NCBI GenBank assembly: GCA_019914995.1
Contig: CM034129.1
Coordinates: 3,547,725-3,611,724, forward strand
Direction: 5' to 3'
DNA from: Acanthochlamys bracteata
Lineage: Eukaryota; Streptophyta; Magnoliopsida; Pandanales; Velloziaceae
Length of the DNA stretch: 64,000 bases
Shown: positions 10,027 to 22,902 of the stretch, one piece after another
Layout of the letters: each line of letters begins with the position of its first letter
Numbering within the stretch: position 1 is the stretch's first letter
Position numbers and translations under genes: made by a program
Notes under the pieces: generated by a model
Told to the model about the DNA's origin: nothing
What the model saw: only the letters and a program-made list of their open reading frames with translations
Database searches by the model: none

Positions 10027-12548
10027 TCAAAATTTGCAGTTGTTCTTCAAAAAGACCACCATCTCTTGCTGCAGCACAAGAAAAGAGTAAAGCTGATGTA
10101 TTAGTGTTTGACCCTTTTGTTTTTAAGGAATTAAGTATCAAGAAGGACTCACAAGTATACATAGTAGTAGACAACCGGCCACTCCAGGAAACAGGGCATA
10201 CCAAAATTGCAAGCGATGGAGCTTTGCAGCATCAATGAACAAGAGAGGCAAGCTTGCAGCTGGAGTCCAAAACAAGTTAGCAATAAGCAATTACGCTATC
10301 TCAACAAGAGCTACCTGGTGAAACAAGTCGTTATCAGAAAGAACAGTATGAGAAATCCTCAATTTGAGAAGCAAAGAGATGCTCGACTATGTAAGCTAGC
10401 CAATGTGCTAGTGTGACTTTATGTATTACAAAGAGAAACTTTTTATACCCACTGGAGTTATAAGGAAAGCTTCACTCTAGCCATGATAAACTCATCTGGT
10501 AAGTATACGAACTAGGAATCTGATACAAAGGATACGAGATTCCAAGCTACCATATGGACCTCTAGTTCAAATGTCTCAACTCTCAACTATTTATATGTTC
10601 TAGCAAATGGAACCACGCAAAGATCAATCTTCTTAAAGTTAACTGAACAATGGCCTCTATATGTATAAGAGATCTATCGTGGAACCTCTTCACAACTAAA
10701 ATTGAGTAACTATTATTAGATAGGTAAGGCGAGTGACTCCTCACAGCACAATAATGTTAAAGAGCAGAACAACACAGTAGACAAGTTCAGTACGTTACCA
10801 GGAGGATGAGTCACTCCAGCAACAATCATGAACGCCAAGGAAGCAGCAAGAGCTATACTCCTCGCCAGCCAACCAGGACCAAAAATGGACAGTGCCAATA
10901 CACCAATAGCAGCACAACCAATCTGGGCTACAAACATATTATATTTCTGCAAGATTATGTGATGTGGACCACGCTTCAGAGACAGTTGCTAGTACATAGC
11001 TAATGGCTTACAAGATCGATTCATAACCCCTTCTAATTCATACTCAGACAAGAAGAACTATTTTTGCATGTATTGCAAGAAGAATTTTCTGCTCTAAGAG
11101 CAATTCACTAGAAAGAGCTCATCAAATCGGATCATTGTAGCCGCTTAATGTCCTAACTTCAGTAACCTTGTTTGTGTTAAGAACACTCTGTATCTAAAAC
11201 TAGAAAATAACCAGGATGAGAACAGATTCTGAACCTCCATTGGAAGTGCTAAATGGCTCAATGGTGAATGAGTTGTCCATACGCTATCTAATTGATTACT
11301 CCCAAATGACATACGAAAATATTACAATGCCTCGATCGCTGTAAGTGAAGGAGCATGAAATTACACTCGAAGTATATTGATTTCTTAATCTTGTTCATCT
11401 ATCAGATGTTTCAACAAATATACAGTTAGATGTTGAAGCAAGATAGACTTAAATGGATACCTGCGCGGCAGCAGAACTGGGGGACATGAAGAGCACTGCG
11501 CATACAGCGCCTAAAGGTGCAATGGTGAAGGACAGGCCCTTAGATGCCACCATTTGATCCAGCTTCCCTAACAATGCCATGGCAGCAAATGCACCTAGAG
11601 AGAAGACACGACCCATCAACATTAGTTTCCAAGCCCAGCAACAAAGAGACAAGAACATTTGAACTCAGCCAGTCAGCCCTTTAAATTTGTTTGGATATAA
11701 TCAAAGAATTCTTTAATTATAAGTTAAAGATTGTAGTGCTTTCGGAGATCTTTTATGCCACAAACAACTGGATTTGAAAATTCTATGCATTTGCCTGCTT
11801 CATAAAACCAAGGTTCCGGAAAATGCTTTTGTAGTGCGATTGCATCCAAAGCACTTCTGCATTCATATTGTCAACACCCATACTGCCAGATAACCCCCTC
11901 CATCTATTGATTCTCACTACTTAAAATGAGAAAAAACTTAGTATTTGCAATTTTGGGTGTTTACCAAATGCTGGCAAAAATGCTTTTGGGGCAATCTCCA
12001 ACACAGAAGCATACCATAAAACCTTGGTTTTCCATAAGCAGTTGGCAACACTCTTGCAATGCTTTTTCAAAACTGATTTTGGCTATTCCTCTCCATGCTA
12101 ACACATTCCAGAAAAACAATGCTTTCTAGCATGACTCCGCAATCATCGTCACGAACCAATCTTGGTTGAATAGCACATCAAATGTATGTCCTTGGGTCTG
12201 AGTTACAATGAAACCAATCAAATTGTACTAAAATCGGTAAACTCGCTACAAATAGTATTTGCTCTTTCCAATCTGAAACGAAAACTCGACACCTGCAGAA
12301 GGCCAAACGACAACGCTGAGGCTCAACGAAGAAGCACCAGTCACGGCCTTCAGCGTCATCAACCAACCTTCCCCTTTGCCATCCAGGCTGCTACTACTCC
12401 TCGCTTCCACAACCAATCTAACTATTTCTCTTCTTATTTTAAATCCATAAGCACCATCAATCCTCTCTCGCGATGGCTGTACATTACAAGAACTCAATTC
12501 CAATCTCCGGGCGAAACAACTTTGTTGCTGGAGCACATGAATCACCAT
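10027..12548 (-). CDS. NITR2: HPP-family plastid membrane protein (nitrite transporter NITR2 type)
   Basis: Five exons (12293-12548, 11461-11594, 10799-10946, 10153-10259, 10027-10068) give 228 residues with matching phases. Residues 1-80 look like a plastid transit region (basic, Ser/Arg-rich, poorly conserved). The HPP domain follows: VVVWPSAGAFAAMALLGKLD, APLGAVCAVLFMSPSS, KYNMFVAQIGCAAIGVLAL, AASLAFMIVAGVTHPPAAS (the THPP signature at residues 176-179), FWYALFPGVAGCLLLC, and the short tail QEMVVFLKNNCKF. These hydrophobic blocks would form about four transmembrane helices. Arabidopsis members (NITR2;1 and NITR2;2) sit in the chloroplast envelope and import nitrite for reduction to ammonium. 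The function here is inherited by family assignment. The last coding exon is only 42 nt. Confidence 0.9.
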
Positions 12549-15500
12549 GGGTTGGAAGTTTCTTGAAACTTCTGCTGTAGAAAAAATGAGAATGGAAGTT
12601 TTAGATTAAGTTGAAAGGAAGTTGAGGTTTGTGTTGTTCTTGCTGTTATTGATGATGGTTGGCACGCTTGGCAAAGAAAAGAAGGCTTTTGAAGCCGTGA
12701 AGTGGATGAAGAAGGTTTTTGGTTGGCTCTTTGACAACTCTCAAAGGCCGGCTTAAATCTACGACAGCTTATAGCTTTTTTTCTTTTTCGAACTGTCAGC
12801 CTGCAGCTTTTTTATTAGGAGGATAGCTTCTTCGTTCATATAGCTGAGCTTGGCCAACTAGGATATGCCAAATGTTGTCCACATGTTTTTATGCCGGTCT
12901 TGGGTTTAATGTTCCGTTGCCTAGGTTTGTTTGATTGGATCCAGATTCTAAACAATACAGTAACAGAATATAACACCTATTACATTATATTCCATAGCTT
13001 TCATGCTGACGACCGGCACCGACAAAGAAAAAACTAGCAAATGGTACTGGTAGATACCAAGAAACCTGTTTATTTGAACATTGTCACAGGATAGAGTCAT
13101 ATAGACATCTTGCATAAAAGAAAATAAAGTGGTAACATCTTTGAAAATCACATCATCAAAACAACATGTACGTTTGCTAGAATCGTTCAGAAAACATACA
13201 CTTGAAATAACATGGACCACGTTGCATAAGTTTACAATTATATTTTCCCTCGTCTATCAAGTTATAAGCACAGATGTGCAACATGACTGAGTTTATCTGA
13301 AACAGGTTCTTACAATCAACTGCAACTTTTCCAGATCTTCTTCTTAAATGCCGCTGATGATCTAAAATTAGAAGACAATTTGAAGCCAGAAATTCCTTAC
13401 AAGCCTGACAAATGAAAGGAGGAAAGTTGTTGGCATAGCATGTGAATTGACTAACATACAGCATGCTAAATTCGTATACATCTAATTTGAAAGAAAGAAA
13501 GAACAATGAATACCCCAGAAAGATAAGCATGCAATGAAAGCCAAGATTGACATGAACGCTCAAAGGCAATCCACAGTAAATTTGGAACTTCCAGTTCCAA
13601 AGCAGTGCCTAACCTGTTATACAATGATACTAGCATGTAAACCCGTTGGAATACAATGATACAATGAGTTTGTTTACATTCTTTCTAATTTAGATAGTTG
13701 ATGCAAAATTAATAAACTAAATTTAAATACTTGTAACCCGTTGGAATAGATGCTTCTGCTGATATATTTCTGTTGGTAAAATATGAAAAATAGGTTTAAC
13801 ATATTTAAAATTTTAGATTAAATATCATATGTCGACTAAAGCAAATGAAACTATACATCAAAAATTTTATTTGATATATTTTCATCGAACGATTTTTCCA
13901 ACTACAAACTTATCGATTATTTAAAATTTGACATCTTATAATAATTTTAAAGTTTAGACTCCAGTCACTCCTTTCAGAGCATAAAAGTATTCTTACATAA
14001 GCATATTTCGCATTCTAAGTTTAATTTACTTTGTTTGGGGAGTATTACTAATCTTACTGAAAGTACTACTTAATACATAGCACAACTGAGTGATATGATT
14101 CAAGAAACTGGTTAGACGTATTGAGATTACAATTAGTTTTCATTATTTTTTTTAGAAACATTAAATAGATTTATTTGAATATTAACAAAACGAATATAAG
14201 AAAATATAAAAGCAAACGTTTTTATAAAAAAAAAGCAAAAGCCCTTATGTTGGTCGATCTTATAAATCACCAATTGACTATTGTATTTTCATGCCATCTA
14301 TCATGCCTATAAAGATTATATATTACTCAAAAGATGATTTTTTTAAAAGCTTTTGAGAAAGGGTTGCAAGTTGTAACTTACAGCTGAATTTTGTAATCTA
14401 TTAGAGACTTTTACATATTGTTGACAATAAATATTAGTAAAGATTTTACGTGGTTTGTAAAGATTTTTGAACCCATAATCTTGGTGAAACATAACATAAT
14501 TTGTGAAAGTATGCACTGACTACTAAATACCAAACATAAACTATTGAAATTTTGATATTTGTTATTTATATATGTTATACAAATGAAAATATGAAAAGAG
14601 AATTGATTTTACAATATTTACAGAATTGAACTATGACTTATATACACTTTGGTGATAGAGAATTGTAAAAATACAGATTACCAATAAAAACTGCAAGTAC
14701 ATAATAGAAAAGGCTGCTAAACTTCTTCCTATCCCTGGAACCTTCCAAATACTATTATATTCTCAGACTACTCAATTCAAGCTACCATTTTATAGTAAAA
14801 CCTTTAGAGTTGACAAAATAGTATGCACCTTCTAATCCAACATTGTCAAGAAACAAAGAACACATTGGAGCTAATTTCGAAAAGAAAACGCACAAGCATT
14901 TCTTATCAACGAACTATACTACTATCTCAGCATTTATTAGGATTAATGGTTCATTGTTATTATTGTTATGCATGAAGCATTTAGCCATCTAATGTAGGAC
15001 ATACTCACCATCCATCTAACATAGAAATTTTGGCAAAAGATACATATAGCTGCCTCCACAGTCCACTAATGATAAATTGATATAGTAAAGAGAAATTCTG
15101 TGTCTGAAATTTTCAATATGGTATATGGGTCAACCACTGGTCAAGACTAGTGGTCTCTGAGCCATTTGTTTGTAGAAAACAGAACGAATATTACATAAAA
15201 TCTTGATTTTGCTAAGGTAAATGTCATTCTTATAATAACATTTATAGTCTAAGTAGTTGAGACGCTACAAGCATTGTTAAGAATTTAGGCATAGGACATG
15301 CAAAATAGGCACTCCTTAGTTGTTACTAACACCAAAATATTTTTTCTTACAGTTCTCAGGTGTTTATAAAGACTCCATAAAGCATCTCATCTCATGTGTT
15401 AACACCATTACAAGTTATGGTTTAAGAGGCTAAACTTGAATAAATTATTACATGCTTTGGTGATTTGTTATATAGTGTGATATTATTTTCCGTTCTCCCA

Positions 15501-16669
15501 AGATAGACTTACTTTTCTTGGCTTCAATTCCTCTTAGTCTTTTACATAACTTCTTCCCGCAATCTTCCTCTCCAAGAAAGATCCTAAAGGTCCACTAGAT
15601 AATCACATAACCACACTTGGCATCCAAGCACAATGAGTTCACAACTCTCAAGCGTCATGATGCCTATTTCCTAGCTTTATTATCTTCTAGGATTCTTAAT
15701 TTGCTTTATCATGCATTTGATGCAGTTCTTATCTATTTCTAGTATCTATAGATACATTCAAGTTTTACATTGCTGATTAGTTTATTGTCATGTGTCATCT
15801 ATTGTGTGCCTAAGTACATATCATACATGTACACACGCCATTTGTAGCGGTACCACAAAATACCTAAACCTATTTTAGGATATTTAGTAAGAATCTTTCA
15901 GAACTAATCCTAGAGATGTCAAAAGATTATAACTCTTCTTTCATTTGTGAGCTTTAGACCATAGGCCAACTTGCACTCATGTGTCTTAATTGGTTCTTAA
16001 ATCAAGTTTAGCTCCAACAAAATTTTGCTCACTTAAAATCTAATTTCTCTTTGATGCTGTCCGTTGGTTAGAATGCTTACTTCAAGAATTTTGCAACAAG
16101 TTTCCTGTAATGACCTTATAATTTCCATCAAATGAGCAAATCTTACACCCATTCTTGACTTCAAACTATTAGCCAACAAGACAAGCCTGCTGCATACTAC
16201 CACTTATTTATACAACCAAAGCTTAACACTATGCTCATTTTCTCGTGTACCTGCAACAAAGGCCTTCAGCCCTAATTTTCAGTATAACCTTTCTAAACCA
16301 TCCATGGTTTTGTAATTCTTAAAACTCCACTCTTCAAGTGCTTCCACCTATTAAACTCCTCATAGATTCTCTTATCTAATGTGGATACATGACACTGACT
16401 CCTATATGCACATTATGCACAAACCAACAAGAATTCTCTACCACAGAGGCCTCCAGCATGCTCATGACTAAACTTGATCTGAATGCAATCGGCTAATTCA
16501 AAGTCCTCAATCTCAGGAGGCTATTCACTAACCATGTTTACAATGTACTCACACATAAGATGAACAGAAACAACCACATAAAAATCATAATGTGAATGCT
16601 TCATTCATTACTCTAGCCACCCCTTACCTCAGCCTTCATCAAACAAGAGCGCCCAACAGCATTGATGAA
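12549..16669. other. Intergenic region, about 4.1 kb
   Basis: Promoter side of the HPP gene on the left and 3' side of the DENND6-like gene on the right. Overlapping minus-strand open stretches at 12948-13569 (for example a 130-codon one starting MPLSVHVNLG) have no recognisable domain or splice pattern. From about 13,700 on the DNA is AT-rich with no coding signal I can support. I see no RNA gene. Confidence 0.5.
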
Positions 16670-18350
16670 TCAATTGCTTTCAATTCTAACATTTGGTATA
16701 AACTTCAATATTTGAGCATCAATCTGCGCTTGCCTCCACAGTCTTTGTTGCTCTTGTTCTGCAGCAGCACTCCGACCTTGGAACCATGGCATAAAGTTAT
16801 GACCTCTCAAAAATCTCCTGTACAGATGTAGATTGAAGTGTATAACACCGGCAATTGACAAATTAAATCCATAAGTTATCAAAGGCAGACCTGTACAGAT
16901 CCAGCCAGTTAGACTTCATCCTTTTGGACAAGAACTTTCCTGGACCTCTGGCTGCCAAGCTAGAGAGGAACTCATCAGCATGAAATGACGTTAGAGGTGG
17001 TGGGTCTTTTTGAAGAGAGCTTCTCTCTGAAGGCGTGGTTGCTCTCAAGTAAGGCCCAAATGGAGCTAGAAAGTTGGTGGTAAGTTCCAGGAAGTGTCGC
17101 CTTAAGATTTCATTGTTGACAACTGACATGGATTCCTCCACCCTAGATGAACTCCCTGCATCCACAAGCCGGTTAAGGACGGAAGTATCTGGCTTTGTAA
17201 TAGCACCATAGCTGCTCCATAAAGCTTCCTTGTGCTCAGTCATGAGTGAGAGCGGCCCCTCTCTCCTCAACTTAACAGCATTAAGCAAGCTCGAAGGTGA
17301 GAACCTATTAAGTGACAGCTGCTCAAGTTTCAATCTTGCCAGGGGTGAATTCTTTGCATTCCCATTGGACGATGATTGCGCAGCTGCCAGGTTCACCTTG
17401 GCGGAATTCGACACAGGGCTGCCTACAGATACTACATGCTTGATGTTCCGAAGAGCCTTCAAGAAGAAGAGGTTAGTCACCCCAAGGATCATGGGAGGAA
17501 ACTCGTCACCTTCGGCGATTGAGTTAAGCCTTGCAAAGTCAGGATCATGGATAGTGAAGTAAGGGCGGAAGTCCACCGCTGGGAGAAGTGGCGAAACAAG
17601 ACTAACGAGCGCTGCAACGGCTTCCGAGCACTGCGGCGGTGTTATACCGACGACAAGAATTGGCTCACCGATAACAATCAACTCCCAAAGCGTCCACAAG
17701 TGGAGCAGCAGTCCCCTGAACGAAGCAAAGAGATCAGAGTCATGGAACAAACCATGTGGAAGCAGTGAAGACGATGCAGTGAGATGAAGGGCAATTTCGG
17801 AGTAATCATCAGGCAGGTAAGCTCGAAGTAGAGAAGAACCAATCGGCAGATCCATCTGTTCACCGGTGACCGGCGTCGGCCACGTGGCAACATGAGAAGC
17901 AACGAGCTCAAGCGCTGAACGGCCGAGATCGAAACACAACGGCGCGAGGATTTGAAGAAGCGGCTTGAAAACAGAAGAGAACGGAGAACGAGAAAGAATC
18001 ACAACAGATTTCTGCTCACCGCCACGTGGCAGCCGTTCGTCTTGGCGCCGCCGGTTGAAAACGAAACCGTAGAGGAAAGAACAGCCGGAACAAGGCAGAC
18101 GGAAAAAGAAGATTGAATCGTGGATCGAAGAACGGCCACGTGAAGGATGGAGATGATGCGAAGTTGAATCAGGGAAAGAAGAGAATGCCACTTGGAGTAG
18201 TATTTCCGGCGAGATTGATTCCGGCGGGAAACAATCTTCGACAACTTGTCCTTGTTCTAAATCGAACCGGATTATACAGAATGCTGAAACCCAACGCTGT
18301 AATCCCGTTGGAATAGTTGGATTTCTGTTCACTGATTTCTTCATTTCCAC
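16670..18350 (-). CDS. DENN-domain protein, DENND6 (FAM116)-like
   Basis: Two exons, 16891-18350 and 16670-16817, encode 535 residues; they join at AG|G to give LDLYRRFLRGHNFMPWFQ. The start MEMKKSVNRNPTIPTGLQRW is followed by FCIIRFDLEQGQVVEDCFPP, a typical uDENN opening, then SFPDSTSH, CFDLGRSALELVA, and the cDENN core LWTLWELIVIGEPILVVG and SEAVAALVSLVSPLLP, with DFRPYFTIHDPDF and LGVTNLFFLKALRNIKHVVS. DENND6 proteins are Rab guanine-nucleotide exchange factors (Rab14 in mammals); the plant single-copy homologue (At1g73930 type) is not well characterised. The small second exon has WFQGRSAAAEQEQQRLWRQA. The gene is head-to-head with ALDH6B2, 256 bp apart. Confidence 0.9.
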
Positions 18351-18606
18351 ACCTGAGAAAAATATTTAGAATTTTGAATTAGGAGAAGAAGCAGCACAGG
18401 GGGCAGTTCTGGTTCTGGAGCATAGCTGAACCGGTTGGTCCGAATTGGTCGTTTCCTCGGTTTGTATTTTCGGTTCGACCTTTTTTTCCCTCCCCCCCTA
18501 GACTTGCTAACTCAGCGTTGGAACACGACACGATTACTACAACATAATTGGTAGTGGTTGTTCATCATCAGCAAGCCAGCACTAACAACACTTATCTGTC
18601 AACAAC
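18351..18606. promoter_or_regulatory. Shared promoter between DENND6-like gene and ALDH6B2
   Basis: The start codons of two divergent genes are separated by 256 bp. The interval carries a homopolymeric pyrimidine run (tttttttccctccccccc near 18,481-18,498) and no clear TATA box at standard distance. A single bidirectional promoter is the simplest reading. Confidence 0.5.
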
Positions 18607-21600
18607 ATGCTTCGTTCTGCGATTCAACGAGGTACTGCTCTATCTTTTCTCTGGATATCGATTGATTTTAGTTCGATTCGTTTCAGAGATTTTGGATTGT
18701 TTCTTGCAGTTAAAAGCTTGCAGTCATGGAGAATTCCGTCTTCGGTAATCGGTATTTCACGTTTATCTACTGCTGCTGATCCTTCGCCCGTGAAACCAAC
18801 TCATCCCGTAATGATTTATTTAGTTGCGGTTTTCTCTTTGTTAAGTTTGTTGTTGTACCTTCTGATTAATTGATTCTGTCTGAACTTGATAGCCGACACT
18901 GAGAAACCTGATCGGTGGTCAGTTCTTAGAGTCGCAATCTGAGACAGCCATCGACGTCGTAAATCCGGTGAGTCACACAATAATCGAGTTTTGGCATGCT
19001 ACTTTTTTGGATATTGGTTCTTTGTCAATCAGAATATGTAAAGTTCGTGCTTTTTGGGATTTGGACATGTATAGGCTACACAAGAGGTTGTTTCAAGGGT
19101 ACCCTTAACCACCCAGGAAGAATTTAAGGAGGCTGTGAGCTATGCTAAGGAGGCGTTCCCTAAATGGAGGGGCACGCCAGTGACGTCGCGGCAGAGGATT
19201 ATGTTCAAGCTTCAGGAGCTCATCAGGAGGGACATGGTAAGGATTTCACTGTAAACTGTTGACTGCAATTTTTTTTATATGAAGTGAGTTTATTTTGTGA
19301 TGGTGGCTAGTTTGTTTGAAATGATTTTATATTTTGACGGCTGGTTATGATTTTGTATTTATATTGATTTTCTAGGATAAGCTTGCCTTGAATATTACTA
19401 CTGAGCAAGGGAAAACACTCAAGGATGCTCAAGGAGATGTTTTTCGTGGCTTAGGTTAGTCTTGAGGTGTTAAGGATCTAGTCAGTATTTTATCTGTAGC
19501 GAGTCATTGATATTGATGTCTCCTATATTCAATCTGTGTGATTTTAGATGCTTTCTTGTGCTTCAACAGAGGTGGTGGAGCATGCTTGTGGGATGGCAAC
19601 TCTGCAGATGGGTGAATACATTTCAAATGTTTCTAGTGGTATTGATACATATAGCATCAGAGAACCTCTTGGGGTTTGCGCAGGGATATGCCCCTTCAAT
19701 TTCCCTGCTATGATTCCCTTGTGGGTATGGCCCTTTAACTCTTCCATTGAGATAAGTTGGGAACCTTCCTCCTTAATATAGACAAATTGTGATGCAGATG
19801 TTTCCAATGGCTGTTACATGCGGCAATACTTTTGTTTTAAAACCATCTGAGAAAGATCCCGGTAGTGTAATTCTCCTATGTCGAATAATGGATTTACCAC
19901 TAATCAAAAACTGGTTGTTTATCTATATAGATTCATCAATTGTCAATGGAAGGCTAGAGATTTCCATTTTATTTCAGGGGCTGCTGTGATGCTCGCAGAG
20001 CTGGCAATGGAAGCTGGCTTACCCGATGGTGTCTTAAACATAGTTCATGGCACGACAGTAAGAGCTTATGAGTGACTTTTCTTCCCTCCCCTAGTTTATG
20101 CACCCTTTTGAACCCTCAATATAGCTTTCTAGAATCCACGTACATATTGTTTTGGGACAAAGGTGGGATAAAGGAACGGCATTTTAGGTTTTATCAGTTT
20201 CAATGAAATTTGCTACCAAGATCTCATGCAAGTTTTGCACTTGTTTCCAGGAAACAGTCAACAATATTTGTGATGATGACGATATTCGGGCTGTGTCATT
20301 TGTTGGTTCCAACACTGTAAGTAGATCCAGCTCAGTATCTAATGCTTGACATTCTCCAATCATTTAGCATTGCCATTCTTCTAAAAAGACATATGTTGAG
20401 TCTAGCATTGTTGACATGTCTAACTTTGTTTCAAGGCCGGGATGCACATATATGCAAGAGCAGCGGCAAAGGGAAAAAGAGTACAGGTAATATTTTCTAT
20501 TAAGAAGAGTATGGATTCATGCATATTGAAATCAGGATTGCCATTTTATATATCCTTTTTACTCTTGACTCGTGATCTTTGGGAACCTTAATACATGTGA
20601 AACTCCTTCCTCCAGTCCAACATGGGTGCCAAAAACCATGCAATCATAATGCCTGATGCAAGTCCAGATGCTACCTTAAATGCTCTAGTTGCTGCTGGGT
20701 TTGGTGCTGCAGGACAAAGGTGCATGGCACTCAGCACAGCAGTTTTTGTGGGAGGATCACAACCATGGTATCTGGCCTTGTTGTCATTTACATATCTAAT
20801 TTTACTAGCACTTCAAGAAGTGGACTTTATGTTATCCGGTAACCAGTATGGTCTTCTTACTTCACTTTGTCCAATTAGGGAGGAAGGACTTGTTAAGCGC
20901 GCCAAAGAATTGAAAATTAATGCAGGAGTTGAGCCTGGAACAGATCTTGGGCCTGTGATTAGCAAGCAGGTAAACAATGTACAAGAGTCCTTATTTTGTT
21001 CTTGTCTGGCTTTTGCCTAGCAAGGTTTTCACTGTAGTCTTAACTTATTCCCCCTTGTATGTACTAGGCAAAGGAGCGGATATGCAGACTGATCCAAAGT
21101 GGTATTGAAAGTGGTGCAAAACCTGTTCTTGATGGAAGAGATATTGTGGTAATTATTTTTTTGTAATCAAGGTTTTCAAATAGGAATATAAGGGGCTTGC
21201 TTCATTGCTGTAATACTTTAATTACATGTTAGAAATTTCAAACATGCGGACGCAAACAATCTAAATCAATGTGCATGACAATTCCAAAGGTTCCAACCAT
21301 TCGTAAACGTATATATGGCAATCTGTGTCGGAAGACTGACTGCTTTGTTTGATGAAAATGACATATTACTCACTTGGTTATGTTTATAAGGATTATTAAA
21401 TGTACTAATGACTGCCTTTGCTTCTCATTTAGTATTATTAAATAATAGTGATCTTCTTTTGCTCAGGTTCCTGGCTATGAGGATGGAAATTTTGTTGGAC
21501 CTACAATTTTAAGTGATGTAACTAGTGACATGGAGTGTTACAAGGTAGGTGTTCACATTTATGTATTATCATCTCTATGCACGTTACATGTATTGGTCCT

Positions 21601-22497
21601 CATGTTTTTTTCTGTTTTGTTTTAAATTTTTATAACTTGTATGCTGGTTATTCTTTTGATTTGGTTAGGAGGAAATATTTGGTCCGGTGCTACTCTGCAT
21701 GAAGGTATGCTGTTGGTTTATCTTTACTAGAGATTTTTTATTCTTTTTGTGCTTTTGTATTGATAAAATGCATTTATTCTCTCAACAGGCTGAAAATCTT
21801 GAAGAAGCCATAAACATGGTCAATGCCAACAAGTAATGGAAGTGTCCAACTTTTTACCTTGTTTTTCCTTTCAGGAGTCCTTTTAGAAACTTTAATAACT
21901 TGCTCTGTTTGGTCTTAAAATGTAGGTATGGTAATGGAGCTGCAATATTCACTACATCTGGTGTCACTGCTAGGAAGTTTCAAACTGAGATTGAAGCTGG
22001 GCAGGTGAGTTTGGTGAAAGATCATATTGCTCAAAACAGTGTGCGTGATGATCAGATTGTCATGTAAAACGGTAGAGTAGTTCATGTGAAGGACATCAAA
22101 ACTACGGCATGGAATGTCACTTGCAACAAATTCAAACCTTCCAATTTGCAATATCAAGAAACTGACTAACATCATTTATTGTATCCAAAGGTCGGTATCA
22201 ATGTGCCAATCCCAGTTCCATTGCCGTTCTTCTCATTCACTGGCAACAAGGCTTCCTTTGCTGGAGATCTCAACTTCTATGGTAAAACCTTCATTCAGGA
22301 ATCAAACCTCACGCATTATGGATAGTACTCTTGAGTTAAAATCTTCAAATGAAAACATGAATTTTATGTAACGAAAGTATACAATCGCAGGGAAGGCTGG
22401 AGTACAGTTCTACACTCAACTCAAGACGATCACCCAGCAATGGAAGGACTTACCATCTCAAAATGTGTCCTTAGCTATGCCAACTTCGCAAAAGTAA
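18607..22497 (+). CDS. ALDH6B2: Methylmalonate-semialdehyde dehydrogenase (acylating), mitochondrial
   Basis: Nineteen exons give 537 residues: 18607-18631, 18710-18807, 18893-18967, 19075-19236, 19376-19454, 19570-19724, 19798-19861, 19978-20057, 20251-20316, 20436-20486, 20616-20767, 20879-20969, 21068-21148, 21467-21544, 21669-21704, 21789-21832, 21926-22004, 22191-22281, 22391-22497. All phases agree and all introns are GT-AG. The N-terminus MLRSAIQR... with ISRLSTAAD is a mitochondrial presequence. The aldehyde dehydrogenase fold shows [15 protein letters not shown], the cofactor-site motif FVGSNTAG, and the nucleophile in [11 protein letters not shown] (Cys321), then EEIFGPVL and [20 protein letters not shown]. 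The enzyme is CoA-dependent and converts methylmalonate semialdehyde to propionyl-CoA and malonate semialdehyde to acetyl-CoA in valine and pyrimidine breakdown. The first coding exon is just 25 nt. No defect seen. Confidence 0.96.
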
Positions 22498-22902
22498 TTT
22501 TACAGCATGGATCAAGTTTATTGTGTGTTCGCAAAACCGTTATATATAATTATTAGTGGGTGTACATTAGTAAACATTTGAATTAGCTATGTCAATAATA
22601 TCAGTTACTTCTATCCAAATTTTTTTTTCATTCCTTGTTGTTTTATGGTGTTACTGTTATATTTCAAGAGTTTGATCAACAGATTTAGATCCCAGATTTT
22701 CTAATCGTGGTTTGGAATCTATTGGATTGAGTCGGCGATTTCATGTCTCTCTGGATAATAAAAAACGCGTAAGCAGGAGTGGAATGGAAGTTCGCGCTCA
22801 ACGACGCTACTCCGCTGCGTCGTTCAGCCGAAGGTTCCAGCGAGTCGCCGGAGAGAACCTTCTTCGGCGACGATAATGGCGGTGGCATAGAAGAGAAGGA
22901 GC
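22498..22902. other. Spacer after ALDH6B2
   Basis: Holds the ALDH6B2 3' UTR and, from about 22,680, a GC-richer segment just before the methyltransferase relic that is open on both strands (minus strand 22685-22918). It is probably the old 5' region of the relic. I recognise no product. Confidence 0.4.

Noticed and set aside
12948..13569. Overlapping minus-strand open stretches (90 and 130 codons)
   Set aside because: Cys/Phe-rich with no recognisable family block, no consistent splice joins and no conserved context.
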